NCBI RefSeq assembly: GCF_033568475.1
Contig: NW_027331840.1
Span: 558,001-622,000 of the forward strand
DNA: 64,000 bases
Origin: Henckelia pumila
Taxonomy: Eukaryota > Streptophyta > Magnoliopsida > Lamiales > Gesneriaceae
Direction of reading: 5' to 3'
Shown: positions 1 to 12,060 of the stretch, in pieces
Layout: every line of letters starts with the position of its first letter
Numbering within the stretch: position 1 is the stretch's first letter
Program-made: the position numbers and the translations under genes
The notes under the pieces: model-generated
Seen by the model: only the letters and a program-made list of their open reading frames with translations
The model's database searches: none
Told to the model about the DNA's origin: nothing

Positions 1-1416
1 ACCAATTGATTAAATATATCAATATAGAAACAAAAATAAATAATTATATGTTTTACTCCAAAAATAAATAACTATATGTTTGGTAACAAAATAATTAGAA
101 AAAAACTGAAATGCAAATGTTAAAAAAATCGAACGTTTTCTATTTAAATATTTTCATTCCATGTTGTAAATTTTTTAAAAAGGAATAGAACAGAAAAAGG
201 AATAATCAAACAATCGAGTAAAAATGAAACACAAACCATGTCTTCCTCCCAAAAGAAAGAGAAACAAAATGCCAAAAAAAAAGTCCAAAAAATTAAATAA
301 AACCAATAAAATATATATAAAAAATAGGCTAAAAAATTTTTAAATGAAAATTTTTAAAGGGAAGAAAAGAAAGATGAAAACTAAAAGCCCAAAAAACTAA
401 ATTTTAAATAATATATATTTTTTAAAGAAGAAAATTGTGTAGTAGTGCAAAAACTATCAATATACAAGTATAAATTATAACAAGAAAATTACGCAATAAA
501 ATTTGGCATGATAAAACGAAACTACAAACGTGCATATTTTTTACCGTTGGAACAACTAATATTCAAGTCGGAAATAAATTAATAAATAAAGCTTTTTTAT
601 TATTTTTCATGGTTTAATCATGAAGAAAGATAATTTAATGAAGGTGTTAGCATTTTTTTCATCAAACAACGATGAATTCAAAATAAGTAAATTATCCATT
701 AACTTTCGAGATAAAAGATTACTTACGAAACCAAAATGAGGCGTAAAATGTTCATTGTGGGATTGGACGTGTTTAATTTGTTAGAAAATTACTAATTTGA
801 GTCGATATTAAACCAAGGAAATCACTTATATAAGTCCCAGAGTTACCATCTTTTACAAATAATAATAATAATTAAACATATGCATACGTACAAATAAGTA
901 CTTTTTTTATCTAAAATATATTTTTATATTTTTGCATAACATAACGAACCTTTATATAAAATATAATAAGATTCTAGTAATTTATATTTAATATTATGTT
1001 TTTATTATTAATTTATTATTTTTTATTTTATCTAAAAAATAGTATGATAGTCATGAGATAAGATTATTTTTGACAGAAAAAATTGTATGATATAATATAC
1101 ACAAGTAGTTACTGCATGTATGTCTCAATAATAATATTATAGTACAGATGCTTAACTAATTTTAAAACAGTGGAATGAAAATTCAACAAATTGTAAGACT
1201 GATTTAAACTCAAAATTTATCTTCCTTCTTGTGTTTAAGTGAGTGAGATTTCATTGAAAGAATAGTAATTTTGTAGTGATATCTTGTTCTTCAACTCAAT
1301 CACACTAATTTTGTAGGGCTTCTGTTTTTGGGCACAGCTCTGTTCCTTCTGCTAAGATTTAGGCGAGGAATGATTCGATTTCATTTTTATTCGAATGTCA
1401 AATTATCTGTACAATT

Positions 1417-1669
1417 TAAAAAACGGTTGACCCCGAAGTGGACCCCATCCCACATAAGTCAGAGGCCCATTGGCTCATGCGGGGTTAAATCTAGGGATGT
1501 GCACAAGTAGGCAGAGACATGAGGGAGGGAACAACATTGTCCAACCCCCAGAGCATACCCCCAAATATTTCAATGAGGAATATGCTCCACACGAGGATCG
1601 AACCCGCAAAGCTGGGAAATTTCTTCCCACGTCACCTCAGGCCTTATCAACTCGCCTATGCCCTGTGGG
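1417..1669 (-). mobile_element. tRNA-derived SINE, copy in unit 1
   Basis: The minus strand reads a tRNA-like head with a Pol III A-box-like TAGGCGAGTTGATAAGG and a B box GGTTCGATCC, a body, and a short T-run end next to GGTCAACCG. It is flanked by an 18-bp target-site duplication, CAAATTATCTGTACAATT, at 1399-1416 and 1670-1687. The T-ended tail resembles the Au-type plant SINEs, but that family assignment is tentative. Removing the SINE would leave an open frame across the site (see the kinase entry). Confidence 0.8.
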
Positions 1670-1790
1670 CAAATTATCTGTACAATTACATGTATCAGTT
1701 GAGGTATCTGTGACTTTAGACTCAATGGAAAAGAACAAAGCACAAAGATAGAGCACAACTTCACTGATACGCAAGCACAATTTTGTTGAG

Positions 1791-3325
1791 TTAATTTCAA
1801 ATTTGTCGAGATCTTTATTTCCATTCGGCCTCGATGGTCATCTGATAGGGAGGAAAAGAGAGGAAGAAGTTCAGGAGCTGCTGACGTTAGAGGGATATAC
1901 TGATACATATGAAGATAGAGGAGCAAAGGGGCATGATCTCAGACTTTTCACATATGCATCTATTCTTGCGGCTACAGATAACTTCTCCTATAAGAATAAA
2001 CTGGGAGAGGGTGGTTTTGGCCCTGTTTATAAGGTATAACAAAATAATTACTTTGTTTCTTTGAATATTAATTGAACATTCTTGATTAAAAATTATCTTC
2101 TAGAGGATGCATCCCTCATTTGGTGTCATGTTTTTTAATAAAAATTTTGTTACAGGGTGTGACACCTGAAGGGCACCACATAGCAGTAAAGGTTCTGTCG
2201 CGAAGCTCGGGACAGGGATTGCTCGAGTTTAAAAACGAGCTAATACTTATTTCAAAACTGCAACATGTCAACCTTGTGAAACTAATAGGTTTCTCCATTC
2301 ATGGAAATGATAAAATTATAGTATATGACTACATGCCTAACAAGAGTCTCGACTGTTTTCTCTTCGGTATGTAACTTTTCCTTTCCTAGTATCAATTAAA
2401 GAACGGCAGATTTAGATACCTAGTACATATGACAATATCTGTTTTTATGGCACAACAGATTCATCCAAGAGGGGGCTATTGGACTGGCTCAAACGTTTCA
2501 CTATTATCGAAGGGATTGCTCAAGGACTTCTATATCTGCACAAGTACTCGCGCCTGACGATAGTTCATCGAGACCTGAAGTCTGGTAACATATTACTCGA
2601 TGAAGATATGACTCCCAAGATTTCTGATTTCGGTCTGGCAAGAATCTTTAAGCAAAGTACCAGTGAAGCCAACACGGAAAGGCGAGTTGGGACCTAGTAA
2701 GAAACATATGATCATCCCTCTGTACCATTATTTTTTAAGTTTCTTTGTTTTCCAGATTTTGATAGAATTCTCTGCATTTGTAGTGGCTATATGGCACCTG
2801 AGTATGCAATGCAGGGGATATTTTCTTTGAAATCGGACGTTTACAGTTTCGGAGTTCTTGTTCTTGAGATTGTGAGCGGCAGGAAAAACAACAGCTTCCA
2901 CGACATTCAAGGTCCTCTAAATCTTGTGGAACATGTAAGCCTTTTTTACCATCGATTTTGCTATAGTTTCTGCTGAATGCAACCACCAACTAGCTAATTT
3001 TATCATTCTTCAGGCTTGGGAGCTATGGAGCAATGATTCTGCTGTAGAACTGATGGATCCAACACTGAGGGGTTCATGCAATATTCAACAACTACTCAGA
3101 TGCATTCACATCGGCCTTTTGTGCGTCGAGAATCGCGCGGTTGACCGGCCGAGCATCGAGGATGTTATATCCATGTTGAAGAATGAAATGAAGGATACTC
3201 CCATGCCCAAGAATCCAGCTTTCATCACGAGGGATAGTGTGATTGAGTTGAATAAGAAGATATCACTACAAAATAACTACTCTGTCAATGAAATCTCACT
3301 CACTCAAACAGAACAAGGAAGATAA
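1791..3325 (+). CDS. G-type lectin receptor kinase, kinase half only, unit 1
   Basis: Five exons can be placed by GT/AG sites and family alignment: about 1791-2033, 2156-2366, 2459-2696, 2784-2934 and 3014-3325. They encode a complete Ser/Thr kinase domain of the S-domain family, most like CES101 of Arabidopsis. Visible motifs are the glycine loop [10 protein letters not shown], the lysine in [16 protein letters not shown] (RD type), DFG, MAPEY and a DRPS-containing C-lobe. Juxtamembrane text ends [16 protein letters not shown]. The lectin, S-locus glycoprotein and PAN ectodomains are absent. Exon 1 has no ATG. A hydrophobic, basic-ended stretch at about 1319-1416 looks like the transmembrane exon, joined by a possible 86-bp intron (1705-1790), but a SINE with stops splits it. 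A kinase-only product from a cryptic start or a recent pseudogene are both possible. Confidence 0.8.
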
Positions 3326-4198
3326 ATTCTTCATTTAAATTGGTATTGCAATTTGTTGACTTTTAATTTTAGTTAGGAATTATTATTTGTAAAAGGTGTT
3401 GATTCAGAGAGGGACACATAAGTGATTTTCTTGTTAAAAATATAATAAATTAGTAAATTCAATAATAATAAAAAAAAACTTTAATTACTTTTCTTAATTC
3501 ATAAGAATAGATTAAGGAACCCATAAAGTGTGTCAAAAGTAAAATATATATATAAAAAAAATTGACAAAAATGTTTTATTTTACTATTTATTGTGCAATT
3601 CTAGATGTGTCAAAATTTAATACGAACCAAATTGACAAAAAAATATTGGATTAGGTTGACATTTTTGGGTTAAAGTCAGATCTAATTGGACCCGAAAAAT
3701 TAATTATGTAATAATTATATTTTTAAATAAAAATTTATTTTTATTTTTTAAGTTTTTAATGTATAATTAAATACACATAAAAATATTCAATTTGATTTAA
3801 ATACATGATAACAAATCTCGCTTAAATATAATTTAAATGTGAAGGAATAATTGTAAAAAATTTTAAATATAAAAACAACACAAACTAAAAACATATTTTT
3901 TAAAAAACAAATTTTTTTAAAAAATAATTAATATATGATGAAACTTTATGAAACAATACACAAAAAAGTTCTTTCCAACATACAATATATAAAAAAATAT
4001 TTCAATATTTCTTAATTCTATAAATAATTTTTAAAAAAATTTAGTCATCTAGGGTAAACCAAATCTAACCCAACCCGATTAATTTTTTTAGGTTCAAATT
4101 GATATGATCCAAAGACAAAAAATTCAACTCAATTTTGACATCATAAAACTATACAATAAATAATAACATCAAAAAATAATATTTCCATTCAGAATAGG

Positions 4199-4364
4199 AC
4201 TCTTTTGAGACGATTTCACAGATCTTTATCCATGATACAGTCAACCCTACCAATGTTTACAATAAAAAGTAATATTTTTGGCATAAAATATAATATTTTT
4301 TCATAAGTGACCCAAATAAGATACCGTCTCACAAAATTGACCCTTAAGACCGTCTCATAGGAGT
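4199..4364. mobile_element. MITE (ACTC..TGAGACG ends), unit 1
   Basis: This 166-bp segment has imperfect inverted ends: ACTCTTTTGAGACG on the left and, reversed, ACTCCTATGAGACGG on the right. Between them is AT-rich sequence with GTGACCCAAATAAGATACCG. It resembles a small non-autonomous DNA element common in several asterid genomes. The target-site duplication is not clear. Confidence 0.55.
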
Positions 4365-4653
4365 TTTTATCTTTCATTAAAGTTTTTTTTTTTTGCGGTA
4401 TAAAAGCAATTCTGGGTTGAATAGAAATAATTTTTTTAAAAATTTTGAGATATTTCTTAATTTAATAGAATGTATAACCTTTTATGTAGAACTTTATGTA
4501 TACATAACATTATCCTAACAATTTAACAAATAAGGAAATTCAAAAAATTAAATATTCCTTTCAAAACTGAATTAATTAGAATTAGAAGTAACTAATTATC
4601 AAGACGGAAATTCAAGAAATTAAATATTCCTTTAATTAGAAGTCGTCATCATC

Positions 4654-4797
4654 CTAGTAGTAATTGTAATCCTCCTTTTGATTGCCATCATCAATGTTTG
4701 TTCTCCTCTTCTTTCTCATTGTCTCCACCTGTTTAAGGGTCTTTTTCAATCTGGAGATGGATTTGAATCCTTACAAAGGACATGCTGAATTTTATGG
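4654..4797 (-). pseudogene. TOPLESS-like exon remnant, unit 1
   Basis: On the minus strand, after a possible acceptor (GGGATTGCAG), the frame reads HKIQHVLCKDSNPSPDLKKT. This resembles the TOPLESS stretch around WQHQLCKNPRPNPDIKTLF. It continues into a basic tail (MRKKRRTN) and a stop. It lies downstream of the stop of the F-box/TOPLESS-like gene, so it is either an unused exon or part of an alternative transcript. Its order relative to exon 2 matches TOPLESS, which points to a DNA-level duplication rather than a retrocopy. Confidence 0.5.
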
Positions 4798-4938
4798 CTG
4801 CAATCCCATGAATCACAAATTTTATGGCTGCAAACACATTTAAACATATGCCAAAGCAAAAGCAATTTCATACAAGAACAGCTAATAAGAGCCTTAAAGC
4901 TGATTGAAGATGGCTATGGGCAATTACCTTTCGATCAT

Positions 4939-5713
4939 TTAAGCTTCAATAATTGGTGGAAATTCGCTCTTGTCATGCGAGAATGGATTAAGATCTATAT
5001 ACCTTCTCAAATTACCAATCAAAAACTTACGTTGTGCCATCATGTTACTATATTTTGAAAATATCTCTTTATGCTCCCTGCAAGTGTAGAAACAACAATT
5101 CAAATTCAATTTTTCAGAAGAAGGAATTTCAGAAGAAGGATAAGGTGTTATAGAAAAAATTTAAACTGTCGAGAGGCAATAGCCTCCCTAAAATGATTAA
5201 ATGATTTTCTTCTGATGCACACACCATTAATTCTTTCGCAAAAATCTCAATGGCGTAGATCGAATGAAATATTACTCACATAGTTGGCACATGCAAGGAC
5301 ATGTACAGGTATCGAAACACAGGATTTGATAACTTTGAAATAAGGCATACCTGACAAGGTTTTCAAAAACTTTCTGCTTCATAATCTCCGTGAAAATTGT
5401 CTTTGATTCATTACTATCATTTATGTTTAAAAATCGACTTAGATATCCCTCAACTTCTTCCCACTCGCCCGCTTGCACTTGATCTTCAAAGTATTTTATC
5501 TTCTGTCGCCAAAGTAAACGAAAATATCTGCTCATTATCAGAGCACGCCAACTTTTGCACACGGCTTTGAATCTCATCAGAGATTTTGAAGGTAAACGTA
5601 GTAGAATTTCGGAGAGGAAATCGACGTTATTAGATAATAAAGAGATATCGGCACGTAGTTTTCCAGAATCTCCCTCGGCCGCCATAGATCGATGTTGTTT
5701 CAGCCTTCCTTCC

Positions 5714-5715
<2 letters not shown>
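4939..5715 (-). CDS. F-box / TOPLESS-fragment fusion gene, unit 1
   Basis: Two exons on the minus strand: 5715-5351 and 5077-4939, joined through CAG|GTATGC and TTGCAG|G, giving about 167 residues. Residues ~28-62 form an F-box (FLSEILLRLPSKSLMRFKAV, then CKSWRALI), the SKP1-binding part of SCF ubiquitin ligases. From about residue 70 the sequence changes to KYFEDQVQAGEWEEVEGYLS, which matches the CTLH region of TOPLESS co-repressors. Exon 2 continues that match (KYSNMMAQRKFLIGNLRRYI, then NPFSHDK). The LisH motif and the TOPLESS segment between the two exon matches are missing. The ATG at 5715 was chosen; a second in-frame ATG lies 10 codons in. An (AT)n tract abuts the start. Fusion is read directly; function in degrading or titrating TOPLESS partners is speculation. 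Confidence 0.7.

Positions 5716-5754
<39 letters not shown>
5716..5754. repeat. (AT)n microsatellite at F-box start, unit 1
   Basis: About 20 AT repeats lie immediately upstream of the F-box gene ATG (minus strand). The tract is longer in unit 2 and shorter in unit 3. Confidence 0.95.
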
Positions 5755-5760
<6 letters not shown>

Positions 5761-7709
5761 TATACTTACCAAACAGAGATTTTATTTGTCAAAACACAAG
5801 AGGAGATATATTGTTTGTTTTAAAATTGGAATTTTGAGATTATCTTTTCTCATATATAACATTATCTTTTGCTAAAATATTGATAAACCATTGCGTGTTT
5901 CCTGTATTTTTATTAACCTCACATATCTTATTCAATTTCGGACTATTGATTACTATATATCCTACGACGATCTGTTCTCCTGTTCTACTATTTCCATAAT
6001 ATCCTCTGGCAACATAGATTTTGTGTATGTTCAATATAATCTACGATCTATTATATCTATCTATCTTCAGACGGTTTATTGCGGGGGATGCGGTGGTGCT
6101 GTGGTGTCGTTTTATTTTTTTTATTTTTTATTTTTTTATTTTTTTTATAATATTTTGATTTTTCCTTATTTGTCTTTCGTTTTCTTTTTTTTTTTCCTTT
6201 TTTTTAATACAGTTTAGTTTTTTATATTGTCAATTTTTTTGGATCAATTTTTTTTTATAATTTATCTTTTTACAATATATAATATAAATAATACACCAAT
6301 TGATTAAATATATCAATATAGAAACAAAAATAAATAATTATATGTTTTACTCCAAAAATAAATAACTATATGTTTGGTAACAAAATAATTAGAAAAAAAC
6401 TGAAATGCAAATGTTAAAAAATCGAACGTTTTCTATTTAAATATTTTCATTCCATGTTGTAAATTTTTTAAAAAGGAATAGAACAGAAAAAGGAATAATC
6501 AAACAATCGAGTAAAAATGAAACACAAACCATGTCTTCCTCCCAAAAGAAAGAGAAACAAAATGCCAAAAAAAAAGTCCAAAAAATTAAATAAAACCAAT
6601 AAAATATATATAAAAAATAGGCTAAAAAATTTTTAAATGAAAATTTTTAAAGGGAAGAAAAGAAAGATGAAAACTAAAAGCCCAAAAAACTAAATTTTAA
6701 ATAATATATATTTTTTAAAGAAGAAAATTGTGTAGTAGTGCAAAAACTATCAATATACAAGTATAAATTATAACAAGAAAATTACGCAATAAAATTTGGC
6801 ATGATAAAACGAAACTACAAACGTGCATATTTTTTACCGTTGGAACAACTAATATTCAAGTCGGAAATAAATTAATAAATAAAGCTTTTTTATTATTTTT
6901 CATGGTTTAATCATGAAGAAAGATAATTTAATGAAGGTGTTAGCATTTTTTTCATCAAACAACGATGAATTCAAAATAAGTAAATTATCCATTAACTTTC
7001 GAGATAAAAGATTACTTACGAAACCAAAATGAGGCGTAAAATGTTCATTGTGGGATTGGACGTGTTTAATTTGTTAGAAAATTACTAATTTGAGTCGATA
7101 TTAAACCAAGGAAATCACTTATATAAGTCCCAGAGTTACCATCTTTTACAAATAATAATAATAATTAAACATATGCATACGTACAAATAAGTACTTTTTT
7201 TTATCTAAATATATTTTTATATTTTTGCATAACATAACGAACCTTTATATAAAATATAATAAGATTCTAGTAATTTATATTTAATATTATGTTTTTATTA
7301 TTAATTTATTATTTTTTATTTTATCTAAAAAATAGTATGATAGTCATGAGATAAGATTATTTTTGACAGAAAAAATTGTATGATATAATATACACAAGTA
7401 GTTACTGCATGTATGTCTCAATAATAATATTATAGTACAGATGCTTAACTAATTTTAAAACAGTGGAATGAAAATTCAACAAATTGTAAGACTGATTTAA
7501 ACTCAAAATTTATCTTCCTTCTTGTGTTTAAGTGAGTGAGATTTCATTGAAAGAATAGTAATTTTGTAGTGATATCTTGTTCTTCAACTCAATCACACTA
7601 ATTTTGTAGGGCTTCTGTTTTTGGGCACAGCTCTGTTCCTTCTGCTAAGATTTAGGCGAGGAATGATTCGATTTCATTTTTATTCGAATGTCAAATTATC
7701 TGTACAATT

Positions 7710-7962
7710 TAAAAAACGGTTGACCCCGAAGTGGACCCCATCCCACATGAGTCAGAGGCCCATTGGCTCATGCGGGGTTAAATCTAGGGATGTGCACAAG
7801 TAGGCAGAGACATGAGGGAGGGAACAACATTGTCCAACCCCCAGAGCATACCCCCAAATATTTCAATGAGGAATATGCTCCACACGAGGATCGAACCCGC
7901 AACGCTGGGGAATTTCTTCCCACGTCACCTCAGGCCTTATCAACTCGCCTATGCCCTGTGGG
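7710..7962 (-). mobile_element. tRNA-derived SINE, copy in unit 2
   Basis: Orthologous to the unit 1 SINE, in the same position and with the same 18-bp duplication (7692-7709 and 7963-7980). It reads GAACCCGCAACGCTGGGG where unit 1 has AAAGCTGGGA. It was inserted before the array was amplified. Confidence 0.8.
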
Positions 7963-8083
7963 CAAATTATCTGTACAATTACATGTATCAGTTGAGGTAT
8001 CTGTGACTTTAGACTCAATGGAAAAGAACAAAGCACAAAGATAGAGCACAACTTCACTGATACGCAAGCACAATTTTGTTGAG

Positions 8084-9619
8084 TTAATTTCAAATTTGTC
8101 GAGATCTTTATTTCCATTCGGCCTCGATGGTCATCTGATAGGGAGGAAAAGAGAGGAAGAAGTTCAGGAGCTGCTGACGTTAGAGGGATATACTGATACA
8201 TATGAAGATAGAGGAGCAAAGGGCCATGATCTCAGACTTTTCACATATGCATCTATTCTTGCGGCTACAGATAACTTCTCCTATAAGAATAAACTGGGAG
8301 AGGGTGGTTTTGGCCCTGTTTATAAGGTATAACAAAATAATTACTTTGTTTCTTTGAATATTAATTGAACATTCTTGATTAAAAATTATCTTCTAGAGGA
8401 TGCATCCCTCATTTGGTGTCATGTTTTTTAATAAAAATTTTGTTACAGGGTGTGACACCTGAAGGGCACCACATAGCAGTAAAGGTTCTGTCGCGAAGCT
8501 CGGGACAGGGATTGCTCGAGTTTAAAAACGAGCTAATACTTATTTCGAAACTGCAACATGTCAACCTTGTGAAACTAATAGGTTTCTCCATTCATGGAAA
8601 TGATAAAATTATAGTATATGACTACATGCCTAACAAGAGTCTCGACTGTTTTCTCTTCGGTATGTAACTTTTCCTTTCCTAGTATCAATTAAAGAACGGC
8701 AGATTTAGATACCTAGTACATATGACAATATCTGTTTTTATGGCACAACAGATTCATCCAAGAGGGGGCTATTGGACTGGCTCAAACGTTTCACTATTAT
8801 CGAAGGGATTGCTCAAGGACTTCTATATCTGCACAAGTACTCGCGCCTGACGATAGTTCATCGAGACCTGAAGTCTGGTAACATATTACTCGATGAAGAT
8901 ATGACTCCCAAGATTTCTGATTTCGGTCTGGCAAGAATCTTTAAGCAAAGTACCAGTGAAGCCAACACGGAAAGGCGAGTTGGGACCTAGTAAGAAACAT
9001 ATGATCATCCCTCTGTACCATTATTTTTTTAAGTTTCTTTGTTTTCCAGATTTTGATAGAATTCTCTGCATTTGTAGTGGCTATATGGCACCTGAGTATG
9101 CAATGCAGGGGATATTTTCTTTGAAATCGGACGTTTACAGTTTCGGAGTTCTTGTTCTTGAGATTGTGAGCGGCAGGAAAAACAACAGCTTCCACGACAT
9201 TCAAGGTCCTCTAAATCTTGTGGAACATGTAAGCCTTTTTTACCATCGATTTTGCTATAGTTTCTGCTGAATGCAACCACCAACTAGCTAATTTTATCAT
9301 TCTTCAGGCTTGGGAGCTATGGAGCAATGATTCTGCTGTAGAACTGATGGATCCAACACTGAGGGGTTCATGCAATATTCAACAACTACTCAGATGCATT
9401 CACATCGGCCTTTTGTGCGTCGAGAATCGCGCGGTTGACCGGCCGAGCATCGAGGATGTTATATCCATGTTGAAGAATGAAATGAAGGATACTCCCATGC
9501 CCAAGAATCCAGCTTTCATCACGAGGGATAGTGTGATTGAGTTGAATAAGAAGATATCACTACAAAATAACTACTCTGTCAATGAAATCTCACTCACTCA
9601 AACAGAACAAGGAAGATAA
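8084..9619 (+). CDS. G-type lectin receptor kinase, kinase half only, unit 2
   Basis: Exons at 8084-8326, 8449-8659, 8752-8989, 9078-9228 and 9308-9619. Splice sites and all kinase motifs are the same as in unit 1. The donor after the activation segment is TA|GTAAGA, so a frame-only reading sees a false stop (VGT then TAG); splicing to TTGTAG|TGG restores VGTYGYMAPEY. Coding differences from unit 1 are a few substitutions, such as GGGCCATGAT for GGGGCATGAT. The SINE again breaks the presumed membrane exon. Confidence 0.8.
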
Positions 9620-10489
9620 ATTCTTCATTTAAATTGGTATTGCAATTTGTTGACTTTTAATTTTAGTTAGGAATTATTATTTGTAAAAGGTGTTGATTCA
9701 GAGAGGGACACATAAGTGATTTTCTTGTTAAAAATATAATAAATTAGTAAATTCAATAATAATAAAAAAAAACTTTAATTACTTTTCTTAATTCATAAGA
9801 ATAGATTAAGGAACCCATAAAGTGTGTCAAAAGTAAAATATAATATATAAAAAAATTGACAAAAATGTTTTATTTTACTATTTATTGTGCAATTCTAGAT
9901 GTGTCAAAATTTAATACGAACCAAATTGACAAAAAAATATTGGATTAGGTTGACATTTTTGGGTTAAAGTCAGATCTAATTGGACCCGAAAAATTAATTA
10001 TGTAATAATTATATTTTTAAATAAAAATTTATTTTTATTTTTTAAGTTTTTAATGTATAATTAAATACACATAAAAATATTCAATTTGATTTAAATACAT
10101 GATAACAAATCTCGCTTAAATATAATTTAAATGTGAAGGAATAATTGTAAAAAATTTTAAATATAAAAACAACACAAACTAAAAACATATTTTTTAAAAA
10201 ACAAATTTTTTAAAAAATAATTAATATATGATGAAACTTTATGAAACAATACACAAAAAAGTTCTTTCCAACATACAATATATAAAAAAATTTCAATATT
10301 TCTTAATTCTATAAATAATTTTTAAAAAAATTTAGTCATCTAGGGTAAACCAAATCTAACCCAACCCGATTAATTTTTTTAGGTTCAAATTGATATGATC
10401 CAAAGACAAAAAATTCAACTCAATTTTGACATCATAAAACTATACAATAAATAATAACATCAAAAAATAATATTTCCATTCAGAATAGG

Positions 10490-10655
10490 ACTCTTTTGAG
10501 ACGATTTCACAGATCTTTATCCATGATACAGTCAACCCTACCAATGTTTACAATAAAAAGTAATATTTTTGGCATAAAATATAATATTTTTTCATAAGTG
10601 ACCCAAATAAGATACCGTCTCACAAAATTGACCCTTAAGACCGTCTCATAGGAGT
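10490..10655. mobile_element. MITE (ACTC..TGAGACG ends), unit 2
   Basis: Orthologous copy of the unit 1 MITE, with the same ends and body. Confidence 0.55.
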
Positions 10656-10945
10656 TTTTATCTTTCATTAAAGTTTTTTTTTTTTTGCGGTATAAAAGCA
10701 ATTCTGGGTTGAATAGAAATAATTTTTTTAAAAATTTTGAGATATTTCTTAATTTAATAGAATGTATAACCTTTTATGTAGAACTTTATGTATACATAAC
10801 ATTATCCTAACAATTTAACAAATAAGGAAATTCAAAAAATTAAATATTCCTTTCAAAACTGAATTAATTAGAATTAGAAGTAACTAATTATCAAGACGGA
10901 AATTCAAGAAATTAAATAGTCCTTTAATTAGAAGTCGTCATCATC

Positions 10946-11089
10946 CTAGTAGTAATTGTAATCCTCCTTTTGATTGCCATCATCAATGTTTGTTCTCCTC
11001 TTCTTTCTCATTGTCTCCACCTGTTTAAGGGTCTTTTTCAATCTGGAGATGGATTTGAATCCTTACAAAGGACATGCTGAATTTTATGG
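10946..11089 (-). pseudogene. TOPLESS-like exon remnant, unit 2
   Basis: Same remnant as in unit 1, in the same place downstream of the F-box/TOPLESS-like gene, with the LCKDSNPSPDLKK core intact. Confidence 0.5.
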
Positions 11090-11230
11090 CTGCAATCCCA
11101 TGAATCACAAATTTTATGGCTGCAAACACATTTAAACATATGCCAAAGCAAAAGCAATTTCATACAAGAACAGCTAATAAGAGCCTTAAAGCTGATTGAA
11201 GATGGCTATGGGCAATTACCTTTCGATCAT

Positions 11231-12005
11231 TTAAGCTTCAATAATTGGTGGAAATTCGCTCTTGTCATGCGAGAATGGATTAAGATCTATATACCTTCTC
11301 AAATTACCAATCAAAAACTTACGTTGTGCCATCATGTTACTATATTTTGAAAATATCTCTTTATGCTCCCTGCAAGTGTAGAAACAACAATTCAAATTCA
11401 ATTTTTCAGAAGAAGGAATTTCAGAAGAAGGATAAGGTGTTATAGAAAAAATTTAAACTGTCGAGAGGCAATAGCCTCCCTAAAATGATTAAATGATTTT
11501 CTTCTGATGCACACACCATTAATTCTTTCGCAAAAATCTCAATGGCGTAGATCGAATGAAATATTACTCACATAGTTGGCACATGCAAGGACATGTACAG
11601 GTATCGAAACACAGGATTTGATAACTTTGAAATAAGGCATACCTGACAAGGTTTTCAAAAACTTTCTGCTTCATAATCTCCGTGAAAATTGTCTTTGATT
11701 CATTACTATCATTTATGTTTAAAAATCGACTTAGATATCCCTCAACTTCTTCCCACTCGCCCGCTTGCACTTGATCTTCAAAGTATTTTATCTTCTGTCG
11801 CCAAAGTAAACGAAAATATCTGCTCATTATCAGAGCACGCCAACTTTTGCACACGGCTTTGAATCTCATCAGAGATTTTGAAGGTAAACGTAGTAGAATT
11901 TCGGAGAGGAAATCGACGTTATTAGATAATAAAGAGATATCGGCACGTAGTTTTCCAGAATCTCCCTCGGCCGCCATAGATCGATGTTGTTTCAGCCTTC
12001 CTTCC

Positions 12006-12007
<2 letters not shown>
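11231..12007 (-). CDS. F-box / TOPLESS-fragment fusion gene, unit 2
   Basis: Exons 12007-11643 and 11369-11231, with the same splice sites and the same predicted 167-residue product as unit 1. Both frames are open. The F-box core and the CTLH-like KYFEDQVQAGEWEEVE segment are unchanged. This suggests recent duplication or homogenisation, and no obvious decay since then. Confidence 0.7.

Positions 12008-12054
<47 letters not shown>
12008..12054. repeat. (AT)n microsatellite at F-box start, unit 2
   Basis: The longest of the three AT tracts next to the F-box gene start. Confidence 0.95.

Positions 12055-12060
<6 letters not shown>

Larger units (their letters stand above)
1..6294. repeat. Tandem array, unit 1 (6294 bp)
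   Basis: This is the first of four near-identical units. The chosen boundary (ACCAATTGATTAAATATATC) recurs at 6295, 12595 and 18874. It is arbitrary and happens to be the window edge, so the array may continue to the left. The unit holds an AT-rich region without a recognisable gene (1-1300), a SINE-disrupted transmembrane-like exon, the plus-strand kinase gene, AT-rich spacer (3326-4198), a MITE, and the minus-strand F-box/TOPLESS-like gene. It ends in an upstream region with a T-rich stretch (about 6111-6262). The units differ by scattered substitutions and short indels only. Confidence 0.95.

Noticed and set aside
1600-1660. tRNA-like sequence as a possible tRNA gene
   Set aside because: A and B boxes are present, but the cloverleaf is not complete and target duplications mark it as a SINE.
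1570-1926. 118-codon minus-strand frame over the SINE and kinase exon 1 (also in units 2-4)
   Set aside because: It is antisense to the SINE and kinase exon and has no domain.
2691-2700. Apparent stop (TAG) ending the kinase after VGT
   Set aside because: It overlaps a strong donor TA|GTAAGA; splicing to the next exon gives the conserved VGTYGYMAPEY segment.
5891-6217. 108-codon frame rich in Phe and Tyr (also in units 2 and 3)
   Set aside because: It is translation of T-rich low-complexity DNA.
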